Part shown: piece after piece, positions 8,957 through 16,995 of the stretch
How positions within the stretch are numbered: the first letter of the stretch is position 1
Layout of the letters: each line of letters opens with the position of its first letter
Position numbers and translations under genes: made by a program
Source of the DNA: Fontivita pretiosa
GTDB taxonomy: Bacteria; Planctomycetota; Phycisphaerae; Tepidisphaerales; Tepidisphaeraceae
DNA: 64,000 nucleotides
Direction: 5' to 3'
Assembly: GCF_050410795.1 (NCBI RefSeq)
Contig: NZ_CP191258.1
Span: 4,402,001 to 4,466,000 of the forward strand
Notes under the pieces: model-generated
Told to the model about the DNA's origin: nothing
Database searches by the model: none
Seen by the model: the letters and a program-made list of their open reading frames with translations, nothing else

Positions 8957-8985
8957 TTGACCGTTTCGCCGGCGCGACGGATAAT
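8957..8985 (+). promoter_or_regulatory. Sigma-70-type promoter of the sigma factor gene
   Basis: TTGACC (8957-8962) and GATAAT (8980-8985) each match consensus at 5 of 6 positions and are separated by exactly 17 bases. The predicted start of transcription is around 8992, only a few bases from the ATG at 8995, so the transcript would be leaderless or nearly so. Confidence 0.65.
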
Positions 8986-8994
8986 CCAAGTGCG

Positions 8995-10650
8995 ATGGCG
9001 AAGTTTCGGCTGCACAACATGGCGGAGCTGGCGCGGCAAATGAGCTTCGCACCGCGGCAGACTCTGGCCGCGGAGCTTACAGCCGCCGAACACCTCCTGC
9101 ACGACATTGACCCAGCCAAGGCCTATCCCTGGGAGCTGGTGGTTTTTCGCATCACGGGATATCGGCCGCGACAGAATGGCACGTCGGAGCTTTTGACGGG
9201 CTTGGCGCTTCAGCATGACCTGGGCTTGCTGATCGAGCGGCTGAGCGATCGGCTGGAACTGGATACCCGGCAGGTCACTGAGCCGGTGCTGAGCATCGAG
9301 GATGTGGCCGAACGCTTCAACGTGACCAGCAAGACGATTCAGCGCTGGCGTCGGCGTGGTCTGGCGGCCAGGCGATTCACGTTCCCCGATGGCAAGCGTC
9401 GCGTGGGTTTTCTGCTCAGCAGCGTCGAGCGGTTCTTTACTGTCCGACGCGAGCAGGTCGTGCGCGGGATGAACTTCTCGCAGGTGGACCAGCTTGAGCG
9501 ACAGCGGATCCTCCGCCAGGCGCGACGACTGGCCGGGCAATGCGGCTGCTGCCCGGCGGAGATTGCGCGGCGGATCGCCCGCAAGCTCAACCGCTCGCCG
9601 CTGACCATCCTGCACACCATCCGCAAGCACGACCAGGAGAACCCGCAGGCGGCGATTTTCCCATCGGCCCAGACGCCGCTCAGCCAGGAGGATTGTGCCC
9701 GAATCCTGCGGGCGTATCGTCGTGGCGTGTCGCTGAAGCAGTTGGCGCGCAAGTATCATCGCAACCGCGCCGCGATCTATCGCGTGATCATCGACGAGCG
9801 GATCGCGCGCCTCAACCGCCGCAAGGTCAACTTCATCGACGATCCGCTGTATCACCAGCCCGACGCGGCCGCGACCATCCAGCGCATCGTCGAAGCGGCG
9901 CAGCAGCAGATTCCGGCGCAGTCACCGGCGGGCGAGGAGCTGCGCATCCCCAAGGACCTGCCGCCGTACCTTCAGGAGCTGTATCGCACACCGCTGCTGA
10001 CCGTCGAGCAGGAGAGGGCACTGTTCCTGAAGTTCAATTTTCACAAGTGGCAGTTCGTGCAGGCCCGGCGGCGGCTGGAGCCGCAGTTCGCCAGGGCACG
10101 CGAGCTGGACGTGCTGGAAGGCTATCTTCGCCAGGCCATCGAGACCAAGAACGCGATCGTCCGGGCCAACCTGCGGCTGGTTGTCAGCGTCGCGCGGAAG
10201 CATCTTCGCCCGGGGCTGAACCTGATGGAGCTGATCAGCGAAGGGAACCTGACGCTGATGCGGGCGGTGGAATCGTTCGATATTCACCGGGGCAATCGCT
10301 TCAGCACCTATGCGACGCTGGCGCTGATGAAGGGTTTTGCCCGCAGCGTGCCGCTGATGCAGGCTGCGGCATCGCACGTCCGCGGCCAACCGCTGGTCGG
10401 CGACCTGCCGGATACCCGCCAGCAGCCGGCCATCGAGCGGCTGGCGCATCGCGATCAGGTGCAGGCGCTGTTGGCCCGGCTGGACGAGCGCGAGAGAATC
10501 ATCCTGCGGGCCCATTACGGCCTGAATGACTCGACCGCCGCCGCCAGCTACGAGGAGCTGGGCGTTCGGCTGGGCATCTCCAAACAGCGGGTCAGGCAAA
10601 TCGAGCAGGCCGCGCTGGCGAAGCTGCGGGGCAGCATCCCTATCACGTAG
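8995..10650 (+). CDS. Sigma-70 family factor with extra helix-turn-helix modules
   Basis: A 551-residue protein. Sigma region 2 is at about 385-450 (AIVRANLRLVVSVARKHL, LMELISEGNLTLMRAVESFD, FSTYA), and region 4 is at about 490-550 ending LGISKQRVRQIEQAALAKLR. Before these lie three DNA-binding-like segments: a MerR-like helix-turn-helix at about 98-125 (IEDVAERFNVTSKTIQRWRRRGL), another at about 185-211 and a third at about 244-268. Region 2.4 reads FSTYATLALMKGF, lacking the WW of housekeeping factors. I start it at MAKFRLHNMAELARQ because a promoter lies immediately upstream; a longer frame from 8881 would contain that promoter. It is probably an alternative factor of a planctomycete-specific group. 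Confidence 0.85.
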   Translation: MAKFRLHNMAELARQMSFAPRQTLAAELTAAEHLLHDIDPAKAYPWELVVFRITGYRPRQNGTSELLTGLALQHDLGLLIERLSDRLELDTRQVTEPVLSIEDVAERFNVTSKTIQRWRRRGLAARRFTFPDGKRRVGFLLSSVERFFTVRREQVVRGMNFSQVDQLERQRILRQARRLAGQCGCCPAEIARRIARKLNRSPLTILHTIRKHDQENPQAAIFPSAQTPLSQEDCARILRAYRRGVSLKQLARKYHRNRAAIYRVIIDERIARLNRRKVNFIDDPLYHQPDAAATIQRIVEAAQQQIPAQSPAGEELRIPKDLPPYLQELYRTPLLTVEQERALFLKFNFHKWQFVQARRRLEPQFARARELDVLEGYLRQAIETKNAIVRANLRLVVSVARKHLRPGLNLMELISEGNLTLMRAVESFDIHRGNRFSTYATLALMKGFARSVPLMQAAASHVRGQPLVGDLPDTRQQPAIERLAHRDQVQALLARLDERERIILRAHYGLNDSTAAASYEELGVRLGISKQRVRQIEQAALAKLRGSIPIT

Positions 10651-10706
10651 AACGACATGGACCCTTGTTCCGATTCGGGTGCTTGGGGGGCAACGGGTAA
10701 CGGCTC

Positions 10707-11330
10707 ATGATGCTGAACGGAGCAAGGCGGCGAATCATCAGCCCCGACACCCTGCGCGGCTCGCCACGGGATCGCACCCCGCCGGGGCAGACCCTGACCA
10801 GCAAGTGGCCGGTGCTGCACTACGGGCCGGTGCCGAAGGTGGATCCCTATGCGCCGGACTGGCGGCTGCGGGTATTCGGGCTGGTCGAGAATGAGTACGA
10901 GCTGAGCTACGAGCAGATCCGCCAGATCCCGGCGGTCGATGTCTTCTGCGATATCCACTGCGTGACCCACTGGAGCCGGCTGGACAACACCTTCAGCGGC
11001 GTGCCCACACGCGCCATCATCGAGCCGGCGCGGCCCCTGCCACAGGCGAAGTTCGTGATGTGCCACTGCGAACACGGCTTCACGACCAACCTGCCGCTGA
11101 GCGAGTTTCTCGCCGACGACTGCATCCTCGCCTATCAGTGGGAAGGCCAGGAGCTTACCCCCGAGCACGGCTGGCCGCTGCGCGGGCTGGTGCCGCGCCT
11201 GTACCTGTGGAAAAGCGCTAAATGGATCCGTGGCATCGAGCTTCGCGCCACCGACGCCCCGGGATTCTGGGAGCAGAACGGCTATCACATGCACGGCGAC
11301 CCGTGGCGTGAGGAACGGTTCAGTTGGTGA
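10707..11330 (+). CDS. Sulfite-oxidase-type molybdopterin oxidoreductase
   Basis: A 207-residue single-domain protein of the oxidoreductase molybdopterin-binding family (MsrP/YedY-like). The pterin-binding region is VFCDIHCVTHWSRLDNTFSGV, with Cys85 the likely molybdenum ligand. Later motifs HCEHGFTTNLPL, GWPLRGLVP and LYLWKSAKWIRGI are typical. Unlike MsrP there is no twin-arginine or other signal peptide, so it should be cytoplasmic, and no membrane heme partner is adjacent. The physiological substrate is unknown. The carbonic anhydrase start lies 6 bases after its stop, so the two are likely translated from one mRNA. Confidence 0.85.
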   Translation: MMLNGARRRIISPDTLRGSPRDRTPPGQTLTSKWPVLHYGPVPKVDPYAPDWRLRVFGLVENEYELSYEQIRQIPAVDVFCDIHCVTHWSRLDNTFSGVPTRAIIEPARPLPQAKFVMCHCEHGFTTNLPLSEFLADDCILAYQWEGQELTPEHGWPLRGLVPRLYLWKSAKWIRGIELRATDAPGFWEQNGYHMHGDPWREERFSW

Positions 11331-11335
11331 GGAAC

Positions 11336-11917
11336 ATGTCGAGCTTAAGCGAGATTCTCGAATTCAATCGTGGTTTTGTGCAGCGCCGGGAATACGAGCG
11401 GTACCTTACGGACCGTTTCCCCGACAAGAAGATGGTCATCCTTACGTGCATGGACACGCGGCTGATCGAGCTGCTGCCGCGGGCGATGAACCTGCGCAAT
11501 GGCGACGTGAAGATCATCAAGACCGCCGGCGCGATCGTTTCACACCCGTTCGGCAGCATCATGCGCAGCATCATCGTGGCCGTGTATGAGCTGGGCGCCG
11601 GGCAGATTCTGGTCGTGGGGCATCACGACTGCGGCATGGCCGGGCTGAGCTGCGCGCGGATTCTGGAAAAGGCCCGGCAGCGGGGGATCGGCGACGACGT
11701 GCTCAACACGCTCAGCCACGCGGGCATTGACCTGGAGCGATGGCTGGTGGGCTTCGACCGGGTGGAGCAGGGCGTGCGACGCAGTGTCGAGATGATCCGC
11801 CATCATCCCCTTGTGCCGCCGGACGTGCTGGTACATGGTCTGCTGATTCATCCGCAAACCGGAGAGCTGCAAGTCGTCATCGAGGATGAGCGGCAGGATC
11901 GGGCAGGCAGCCGATGA
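11336..11917 (+). CDS. Beta-carbonic anhydrase
   Basis: A 193-residue beta-class carbonic anhydrase, interconverting CO2 and bicarbonate. Zinc ligands are visible: Cys38 with Asp40-Arg42 in LTCMDTR, and His96 and Cys99 in GHHDCGM. It resembles the short YtiB-like branch. GAGG stands about 6 bases before the ATG at 11336, making this start better than a TTG at 11324 that would overlap the previous gene. It probably forms an operon with the molybdopterin oxidoreductase gene, although no functional link is obvious. Confidence 0.9.
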   Translation: MSSLSEILEFNRGFVQRREYERYLTDRFPDKKMVILTCMDTRLIELLPRAMNLRNGDVKIIKTAGAIVSHPFGSIMRSIIVAVYELGAGQILVVGHHDCGMAGLSCARILEKARQRGIGDDVLNTLSHAGIDLERWLVGFDRVEQGVRRSVEMIRHHPLVPPDVLVHGLLIHPQTGELQVVIEDERQDRAGSR

Positions 11918-11951
11918 GGCGTCAACGGCTGCGTGCAGCCAGTTGGATTGC

Positions 11952-12185
11952 TCAGGCCGCGTCGGCGGGGGTGGTGAACCGGGGCATCCGCTGCTGCTGG
12001 AGGCACAGGGCCAGGAACAGGTGGCGCAGACGCTCCAGTGGCTGCTGCTCCAGGAAATCGCGGGTGAAATCGACCGGAAAGCTGGCCCGATAGTGCTGGA
12101 ACTGCTCGATCAGCGTCGCACGATCCAGTGTGGAAATCAGGCCGATCAGCTCTTCGATCTGCTGAGACTGAAGCATCGCATCCAC
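11952..12185 (-). CDS. Small hypothetical protein (77 residues)
   Basis: A soluble, probably all-helical protein (MDAMLQSQQIEELIGLISTLDRATLIEQF). Its Leu/Gln pattern and clear charge periodicity look like real protein. It begins 4 bases after the Pro-rich gene's stop, so the pair is likely one transcript. I recognise no family. An overlapping plus-strand frame has a composition typical of an antisense shadow and was rejected. Confidence 0.6.
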   Translation of the reverse strand: MDAMLQSQQIEELIGLISTLDRATLIEQFQHYRASFPVDFTRDFLEQQPLERLRHLFLALCLQQQRMPRFTTPADAA

Positions 12186-12189
12186 CCAA

Positions 12190-12627
12190 TCAGATGAACA
12201 AATCGATCAGTGAACCCTTACTGATCGTATCGGGTCGGTAGATGATCAGCTTTATTTTGGGCGGCGGGGGCAGAGGCGTTTCCCAGGCCAGCACCCGCCA
12301 GGGCGGCTGGATTGGGCATTCCAGCCGTCGCGGCGGCTGCGGCTCAGGCGGCTGGGCGGTGGCGGGCGGGGCCACGATCGGCTGGGGGTGAATCACCGGT
12401 CTTGGCTCGAATCGGGGCGCGGGATGCACCACGGGTCGAGGCTCGAAGCGCGGAGCGGGGTGGATACGATGTCGAGGCTGGATGGTCGATGGCGCCGGAC
12501 CCAGCGGGCTGGCGGGTCCGCCTTCGCCAGCGGGGCGCATCGCGGCCCGGAGCAGCCGGACCAGCTTCAGGTCCAGCGCCGCCACCAGCAGGTCCGCGCG
12601 AGCTTGGCCGCCGACATCGAGGCTCAC
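12190..12627 (-). CDS. Hypothetical protein with Pro-rich tandem repeats
   Basis: About 145 residues from a GTG at 12627 (a TTG five codons upstream is also possible). The N-terminal part, SLDVGGQARADLLVAALDLKLVRLLRAAMR, looks amphipathic. It is followed by two near-identical repeats of about 12 residues (HPAPRFEPRPVVHP and a variant with VIHP) in a His/Pro/Arg-rich linker. A more ordered C-terminus follows (CPIQPPWRVLAWETPLPPPPKIKLIIYRP). It has no signal peptide. It is probably cotranscribed with the 77-residue gene. Function unknown. Confidence 0.5.
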   Translation of the reverse strand: MSLDVGGQARADLLVAALDLKLVRLLRAAMRPAGEGGPASPLGPAPSTIQPRHRIHPAPRFEPRPVVHPAPRFEPRPVIHPQPIVAPPATAQPPEPQPPRRLECPIQPPWRVLAWETPLPPPPKIKLIIYRPDTISKGSLIDLFI

Positions 12628-12772
12628 GCCCGACGGCAGCAAGCGCGGTGCGCCGCCCGTGCCGCAAGTGGCCGCGCGCCCGCTGAAGACGCGGATTTCA
12701 AATGGAAATCCGCAGGTGCGACTCAGCCGGGCGATTGAACCGGGCCGTCGTGAAACCAGTCCGTTTGTGCGG

Positions 12773-12794
12773 GATGTTGTTTTCGGGCAACATC
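12773..12794. repeat. Perfect 7-bp inverted repeat upstream of queA
   Basis: GATGTTG (12773-12779) and CAACATC (12788-12794) are perfect complements with an 8-base spacer. It lies 57 bases before the queA start in a divergent intergenic region, so it could be an operator or a leader hairpin. No U-tract follows. Confidence 0.35.
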
Positions 12795-12851
12795 AGGACA
12801 GGCGAATGTCTTCCCGTGGCGGCGCGCTCCGCCCGCCGCGGCTGACTGAAT

Positions 12852-13895
12852 ATGCGAACCGATGAGTTGGACTTTGAGCTGCCGGCGGAGCTGATCGCGC
12901 AGACTCCGCTGCCGGATCGCGCTGCATCCCGGCTGCTGCACTACCGCCGGCAGGATCGCTCCGTGGCCCACCGGCAGTTCAGCGATCTGCCACAGTTGCT
13001 GCGCAGCGGGGATCTGCTGGTGTTCAATGACGCGAAGGTGATTCCCGCCCGCTTTGCCCTGCGCAAGCCCACCGGCGGGCGAGTGGAAGGCCTGTTTCTG
13101 TCGCAGACCGAGCCGGGCGTGTGGAACGTGATGCTCAAGAACCTTGGCCCGGCCAGGCCGGAAATGGAGCTGCGATTCGTCGATGCCCCGGAGGTTGTGG
13201 CCAGGGTTATTGACAAGGGCGCTGAAGGGCAATACCGCCTGCGGGTGGAGTCGCCGCACAGCGCGCTGGAACTGCTGGGGCGTGTCGGGAGGATGCCGCT
13301 GCCGCCTTACATCCGCCGCCGCCACGAGCATGATCCGCTGGATGAATTTGACCGCGAACGTTATCAGACCGTCTATGCGCGTAGTGTCGGGTCAGTGGCG
13401 GCGCCGACGGCCGGGCTGCACTTCACCGAGCCGCTGCTTGAGCAGCTCGAGCAGATGGGTGTGCAACGCGTGTTCATCACGCTGCACGTGGGGCTGGGAA
13501 CCTTCAAGCCAGTTACGACCGAAACGCTTGAAGATCACGTGATGCACAGCGAGGCCTACACGATCGATGCGGCGGCGGCGGAGGCGCTGAACCGGGCCAA
13601 ACAGCAGCAACGGCGGATCATCGCCGTCGGCACAACCTGCGCCCGGGTGCTGGAGAGTCAGCCGGAGGATCGTCCGTTTGAGCCGATCACCTCGGAAACG
13701 TCGATCTTCATCTATCCGCCATACCGCTGGAAGCACGTCTCGGCCCTGATCACGAATTTCCACCTGCCCCGCAGCACGCTGATCGCGCTGGTCGCGGCGA
13801 TGGTCGGGCTGGAAGAGCAGCGCCGCCTCTACCAGATCGCCATCCAGCATCGCTATCGCTTCTTCAGCTATGGCGATGCGATGTTCATCGAATAG
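12852..13895 (+). CDS. queA: S-adenosylmethionine:tRNA ribosyltransferase-isomerase
   Basis: A 347-residue enzyme that transfers and isomerises the ribose of SAM onto preQ1 in tRNA, giving epoxyqueuosine (queuosine pathway, cytoplasm). The start MRTDELDFELPAELIAQTPLPDRAASRLL is diagnostic. Further conserved motifs are LLVFNDAKVIPARF, YQTVYA, GSVAAPTAGLHF, HVGLGTFKPV and the C-terminal TNFHLPRSTLIALVAAM. Length matches the family. No other queuosine gene is adjacent. Confidence 0.96.
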   Translation: MRTDELDFELPAELIAQTPLPDRAASRLLHYRRQDRSVAHRQFSDLPQLLRSGDLLVFNDAKVIPARFALRKPTGGRVEGLFLSQTEPGVWNVMLKNLGPARPEMELRFVDAPEVVARVIDKGAEGQYRLRVESPHSALELLGRVGRMPLPPYIRRRHEHDPLDEFDRERYQTVYARSVGSVAAPTAGLHFTEPLLEQLEQMGVQRVFITLHVGLGTFKPVTTETLEDHVMHSEAYTIDAAAAEALNRAKQQQRRIIAVGTTCARVLESQPEDRPFEPITSETSIFIYPPYRWKHVSALITNFHLPRSTLIALVAAMVGLEEQRRLYQIAIQHRYRFFSYGDAMFIE

Positions 13896-13966
13896 GCGAC
13901 AGGCATTTGATCTGTAGTGCCGGCCTTGTGCCGCGGCGGGATCGCCCGGGTTTGCGCGCCGCTCGC

Positions 13967-14707
13967 TTATCCCTGGGCCTTTTGCACATCTTCAGACTTG
14001 ATCTCGAAGGTGATCATGAAACCATTGGTTCCGCGGAATTCGTAGGGCTTGCGTCCGGCGGGGACCTCGCGCAGCGCCTGGACCTCGTTGGGCATCAGGA
14101 CAAAGCCGTCGTTGCGCGGCGCGCCCCAGTACCTGAGATTGTGAATCACGATCGGATCGTCCGTGTTTCCGGGAAATCGCTTGAGCACGACTTCGGCGAT
14201 ACGCCCGTCATCCAGCCGGGCCACGGCGCGATCCTTGTCAGCCTTCCAGTCGATCGGGGCGTCGGCGCCGATGGTGAAACTGTTCCACTTGACCGGATAC
14301 AGATGCGCCAGAATCGCCTGAATCCCCTGGCGTTGCGCCGGCGTGACGGAGGGGTCGAAATGCAGCACGGCCCAGTCCATCTGTCCCTTGGAGAAGTCTC
14401 CGCCAAGGTCACCGGCCACCCAGAACTTGGCGCCGTCAAGCTTCGTGTCGCCGTACGAGCCGCTATTGACCCTGAAGGCGTTATTGAAGCGGCAGAAGTG
14501 CTCGGCATCGGCGGCGCCGTGGCCGGCGTGCGAGGCGGGCTTGGTGTCGAAGTAGCACTGGCAGAACATCGGGCAACTGCACGCCTCGATGATCGTGGCG
14601 TTCATCGTCCAACTGGGCGCTGGCGTCGGCTGCTGCGCCGGGCACACCAGCGCGACCGCACCAACAAACATCGCCATCAATGATCCGATCCACTGCATGC
14701 GACGCAT
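13967..14707 (-). CDS. Exported DUF1326 family protein
   Basis: A 246-residue protein with an N-terminal signal peptide (MQWIGSLMAMFVGAVALVCPA). A Cys-rich motif, IIEACSCPMFCQCYF (about 39-53), follows directly and is characteristic of DUF1326. Four closely spaced Cys suggest metal binding or disulfides, but the function is not established. AGGAGGT lies about 5 bases before the ATG at 14707, which sets the start well inside a longer open frame. It is monocistronic, converging with queA. Confidence 0.85.
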   Translation of the reverse strand: MRRMQWIGSLMAMFVGAVALVCPAQQPTPAPSWTMNATIIEACSCPMFCQCYFDTKPASHAGHGAADAEHFCRFNNAFRVNSGSYGDTKLDGAKFWVAGDLGGDFSKGQMDWAVLHFDPSVTPAQRQGIQAILAHLYPVKWNSFTIGADAPIDWKADKDRAVARLDDGRIAEVVLKRFPGNTDDPIVIHNLRYWGAPRNDGFVLMPNEVQALREVPAGRKPYEFRGTNGFMITFEIKSEDVQKAQG

Positions 14708-14899
14708 GGGCAACCTCCTGTGTGGAACTGAGTGGAGAGACGGGACGATACGAACCTGCCGGGCATCTGTATTACGTCGTCCGGGCCGCCGCGACTTCGG
14801 CCCAGACAGATGTCGGGGTGAACGTTGCCCAACGTGACGGGTTGAGCAACGGTCTGGCAACCAGATTCATTTAATGCCCAGGCGGGCTGCGACTCAAGC

Positions 14900-14923
14900 A
14901 AAAAAGCCGGCGAATAAACCGAC
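14900..14923 (-). terminator. Rho-independent terminator of the aminotransferase gene
   Basis: On the minus strand GTCGG pairs with CCGGC around an 8-base loop and is followed by six T. It lies about 80 bases after the aminotransferase stop. The stem is short (5 bp with one G-U). Confidence 0.5.
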
Positions 14924-15002
14924 AGGGGATTCTCCTATTCCAGCACGCGTCTGCTTTCGCACAAACACGGCGATGGCTCACCCTGCCGCTGCGGTCGCCG
15001 CC

Positions 15003-16127
15003 CTACGCCAATGAGCAGAGGATCTGACAGCCCCTGGCCAGCTTGTCGTCGGTCGTGGCGTAGCTGATGCGGAAATGGGTATCGCGCTCGGAGAAGACGT
15101 TGCCGGGGATGATCAACACGTTGTGCTCGATCGCCTTGGTGCAGAAATCGGTGGCGGTGATGCCCGCCGGAGCCTTGGGGAAGATGTAAAACGCTCCGCC
15201 GGGGCGGATGATCTCGAACTTCTTCGAGAGCATGTCGAAGACGAGGTCGCGTTTTCGGCGGTAGGCGTCGGCGGCATGATTCATGGGCACGTCCAGCGCC
15301 CGCAAGGCAGCGAATTGAAGCGGCGAAGGGGCACATACGAACGTGTACTGCTGGAGCTTGGTCATCTGCGCGATGACCTCCGCCGGCCCGGCTGCATAGC
15401 CGATTCGCCAGCCCGTCATCGCGTGGCTCTTTGAGAACCCGCGCAGGACGATTGTCTTCTGGTAGATCGCCGCCGGTGAGTACAGCGAGCCCTGATCCTT
15501 GCCATCATACAGAAACGGCTGGTAGATCTCGTCGCTGAGCAGCAGCAGGTCGTGCTTCTGGCAGATTTCGACGGCGGCGCGGATTTCGGCTTCGCTCAGC
15601 ACCGCGCCGGTGGGATTGCACGGCGAGTTGAGCATGAGCATCTTCGTCCGCGGCGTGATGGCTCGCTCAACCCGATCCGCGTGGAAGCGGAAATCCGGGT
15701 AGCTGTCCACGATGACCGGCTTTCCGCCGGCCAAGGTGAGCAGATGCTTGTACATGACGAAGTAAGGATCGAGAAAGACGGCTTCGTCGCCGGGGTCGAT
15801 GACCGAGAGGATCGCCAGCAGCAGCCCGCCGCTGACGCCGCTGGTGATCAGCACTTCGCCGACATCTCGCCCGATCTCGCGCGAGAGGCTTTCGCGGAGG
15901 CGTTGCCGCAAAGGCGCGATACCCTGGGTTTGCGTGTAGCGGTTGTCGCCGCGACGGATCGCTTCAATCGCCGCATCCTTGACGATGTCGGGCACATCGA
16001 AGTCAGGCAACCCGATAGAGAAGTTGATCGGGTCTTTCAACTTCGCCGCCAGGTCGAAGACCTTGCGTATACCGGAGGCGTCGACGGCATTGGCTCGGCG
16101 GGAGATGTAGCTGGAGGCTGGGCGCAT
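15003..16127 (-). CDS. Class I/II pyridoxal-phosphate aminotransferase
   Basis: A 374-residue fold-type I aminotransferase, cytoplasmic, of the aspartate/aromatic aminotransferase group. Recognisable motifs are INFSIGLPDFDVPD, YTQTQGIAPLR, the PLP-contacting LNSPCNPTGAVLS, LSDEIYQPFLYDG and the Schiff-base Lys at about 233 in RGFSKSHAMTGWRIGY. The C-terminal FRISYAT holds the substrate carboxylate-binding Arg. The substrate cannot be fixed from sequence. I start at MRPASSYISRRANAV, as in relatives, not at the 21-codon upstream extension. It lies downstream of the small basic protein gene. Confidence 0.9.
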   Translation of the reverse strand: MRPASSYISRRANAVDASGIRKVFDLAAKLKDPINFSIGLPDFDVPDIVKDAAIEAIRRGDNRYTQTQGIAPLRQRLRESLSREIGRDVGEVLITSGVSGGLLLAILSVIDPGDEAVFLDPYFVMYKHLLTLAGGKPVIVDSYPDFRFHADRVERAITPRTKMLMLNSPCNPTGAVLSEAEIRAAVEICQKHDLLLLSDEIYQPFLYDGKDQGSLYSPAAIYQKTIVLRGFSKSHAMTGWRIGYAAGPAEVIAQMTKLQQYTFVCAPSPLQFAALRALDVPMNHAADAYRRKRDLVFDMLSKKFEIIRPGGAFYIFPKAPAGITATDFCTKAIEHNVLIIPGNVFSERDTHFRISYATTDDKLARGCQILCSLA

Positions 16128-16158
16128 TGTTGAAAGGTCGAAGAGAGAAAGACGAGAC

Positions 16159-16198
16159 GATGGGGATTGGCCGAAAGAATCTGGGGCCAATCCCCATC
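16159..16198. repeat. 14-bp perfect hairpin between the small basic protein and aminotransferase genes
   Basis: GATGGGGATTGGCC (16159-16172) is perfectly complementary to 16185-16198, with a 12-base loop. It sits in the gap between two same-strand genes; on the minus strand it is followed by a pyrimidine-rich stretch but no proper U-tract. It may act as a terminator or processing hairpin that separates expression of the two genes. Confidence 0.55.
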
Positions 16199-16204
16199 TG
16201 CCCG

Positions 16205-16576
16205 TTACTTCTTCTTCGCGGCGGCAGCAGCAGGAGCCTTGGCCGCGGCGCCCGCGGCGGCCGGAGCAGCCGCAGCCTTGGCGCTGGCGGCAGCAGGAGC
16301 GGCAGCGCTCTTGGCGGCTGCGGGGGCCGCCCCAGCAGCGGCGGTTGCCGGCGCAGCACCGGGCGCAGCCGCGCCCTCCACGCCAGCGGGCGCCTGTTCC
16401 TTTCCTCCCTTGGCCAGCTCAAGCTTGCGATGAGCCACTTTCGGCAGGCCGAATACGCTCTTGCTCTCGTCCCACCGCTCCTCTTCCTTGAGCTTGGCCA
16501 GCCGCTCGGCGCGTGTCAGCACATTGCGGTGACGGATCAGCGAATTGGCGCTCTTGAGGCTTCGATCCAAAGACAT
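16205..16576 (-). CDS. Small basic protein (PVC-superphylum family) with Ala/Lys tail
   Basis: A 123-residue protein. Residues 1-57 (MSLDRSLKSANSLIRHRNVLTRAERL, KLKEEERWDESKSVFGLPKV) match the small basic protein family known from Chlamydiae, Verrucomicrobia and Planctomycetes (TIGR04137 as I recall it), thought to associate with translation or rRNA. The rest is a low-complexity Ala-rich tail with regular Lys and Pro, ending AAAAAKKK, much like histone H1-type tails. The family is usually about 50-70 residues, so the tail is an extension. The start is MSLDRS, not the upstream frame from 16696. Confidence 0.85.
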   Translation of the reverse strand: MSLDRSLKSANSLIRHRNVLTRAERLAKLKEEERWDESKSVFGLPKVAHRKLELAKGGKEQAPAGVEGAAAPGAAPATAAAGAAPAAAKSAAAPAAASAKAAAAPAAAGAAAKAPAAAAAKKK

Positions 16577-16760
16577 CGCGGTTTGACTCCCGACAGTTGA
16601 CCACCTGAAGAAAACCCGACGGTGACAGTTCGCCACCGGGCAGACATTCACGTCAATCCCACAGTTCTGCGGGCGGGGATTCGGAGCCTTGGCCAATTCA
16701 ACCCCCGCAAGGCCCCGCGGGGCGCAACGGCTGTCCCGTGTTCCATCCTGACGCTGTCAA

Positions 16761-16834
16761 TGGGCGGTACAGGGCTCGAACCTGTGACCCCCAGCGTGTC
16801 ATGCTGGTACTCTAGCCAACTGAGCTAACCGCCC
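16761..16834 (-). tRNA. tRNA-Val (GAC)
   Basis: A 74-base cloverleaf on the minus strand. The acceptor arm GGGCGGT pairs with ACCGCCC, with discriminator A. The D arm holds TAGCTCAGTTGGCTA, the anticodon arm is CCAGC-ATGACAC-GCTGG with anticodon GAC, and the T arm holds GGTTCGAGCC. GAC reads the valine codons GUC and GUU. The 3' CCA is not encoded. A good promoter lies just upstream. Confidence 0.95.
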
Positions 16835-16854
16835 GGGATCTCGCGACCATCTTT

Positions 16855-16882
16855 AGTATATGCGCCATGGGCCGCTGGACAA
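16855..16882 (-). promoter_or_regulatory. Promoter of tRNA-Val
   Basis: On the minus strand TTGTCC (16882-16877) and TATACT (16860-16855) are separated by 16 bases. The -10 matches consensus at 5 of 6 positions. Transcription would start about 14 bases before the mature tRNA 5' end. Confidence 0.55.
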
Positions 16883-16995
16883 GGGGCGGGCCAAAGCCTC
16901 CCGTCGGGTGACTTCGTCGCCACGGGCAAAGCCAGGCGTTCCCCCGGATCGGGCGGGCTTTTCTTTTCAGGGGTGTGCGATATTCTCAGGCCAGC

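Noticed and set aside
9540..10529. A 329-codon plus-strand frame overlapping the sigma factor
   Set aside because: It is the sigma factor gene read in another frame; product is Ala/Gly/Arg-rich with no domain.
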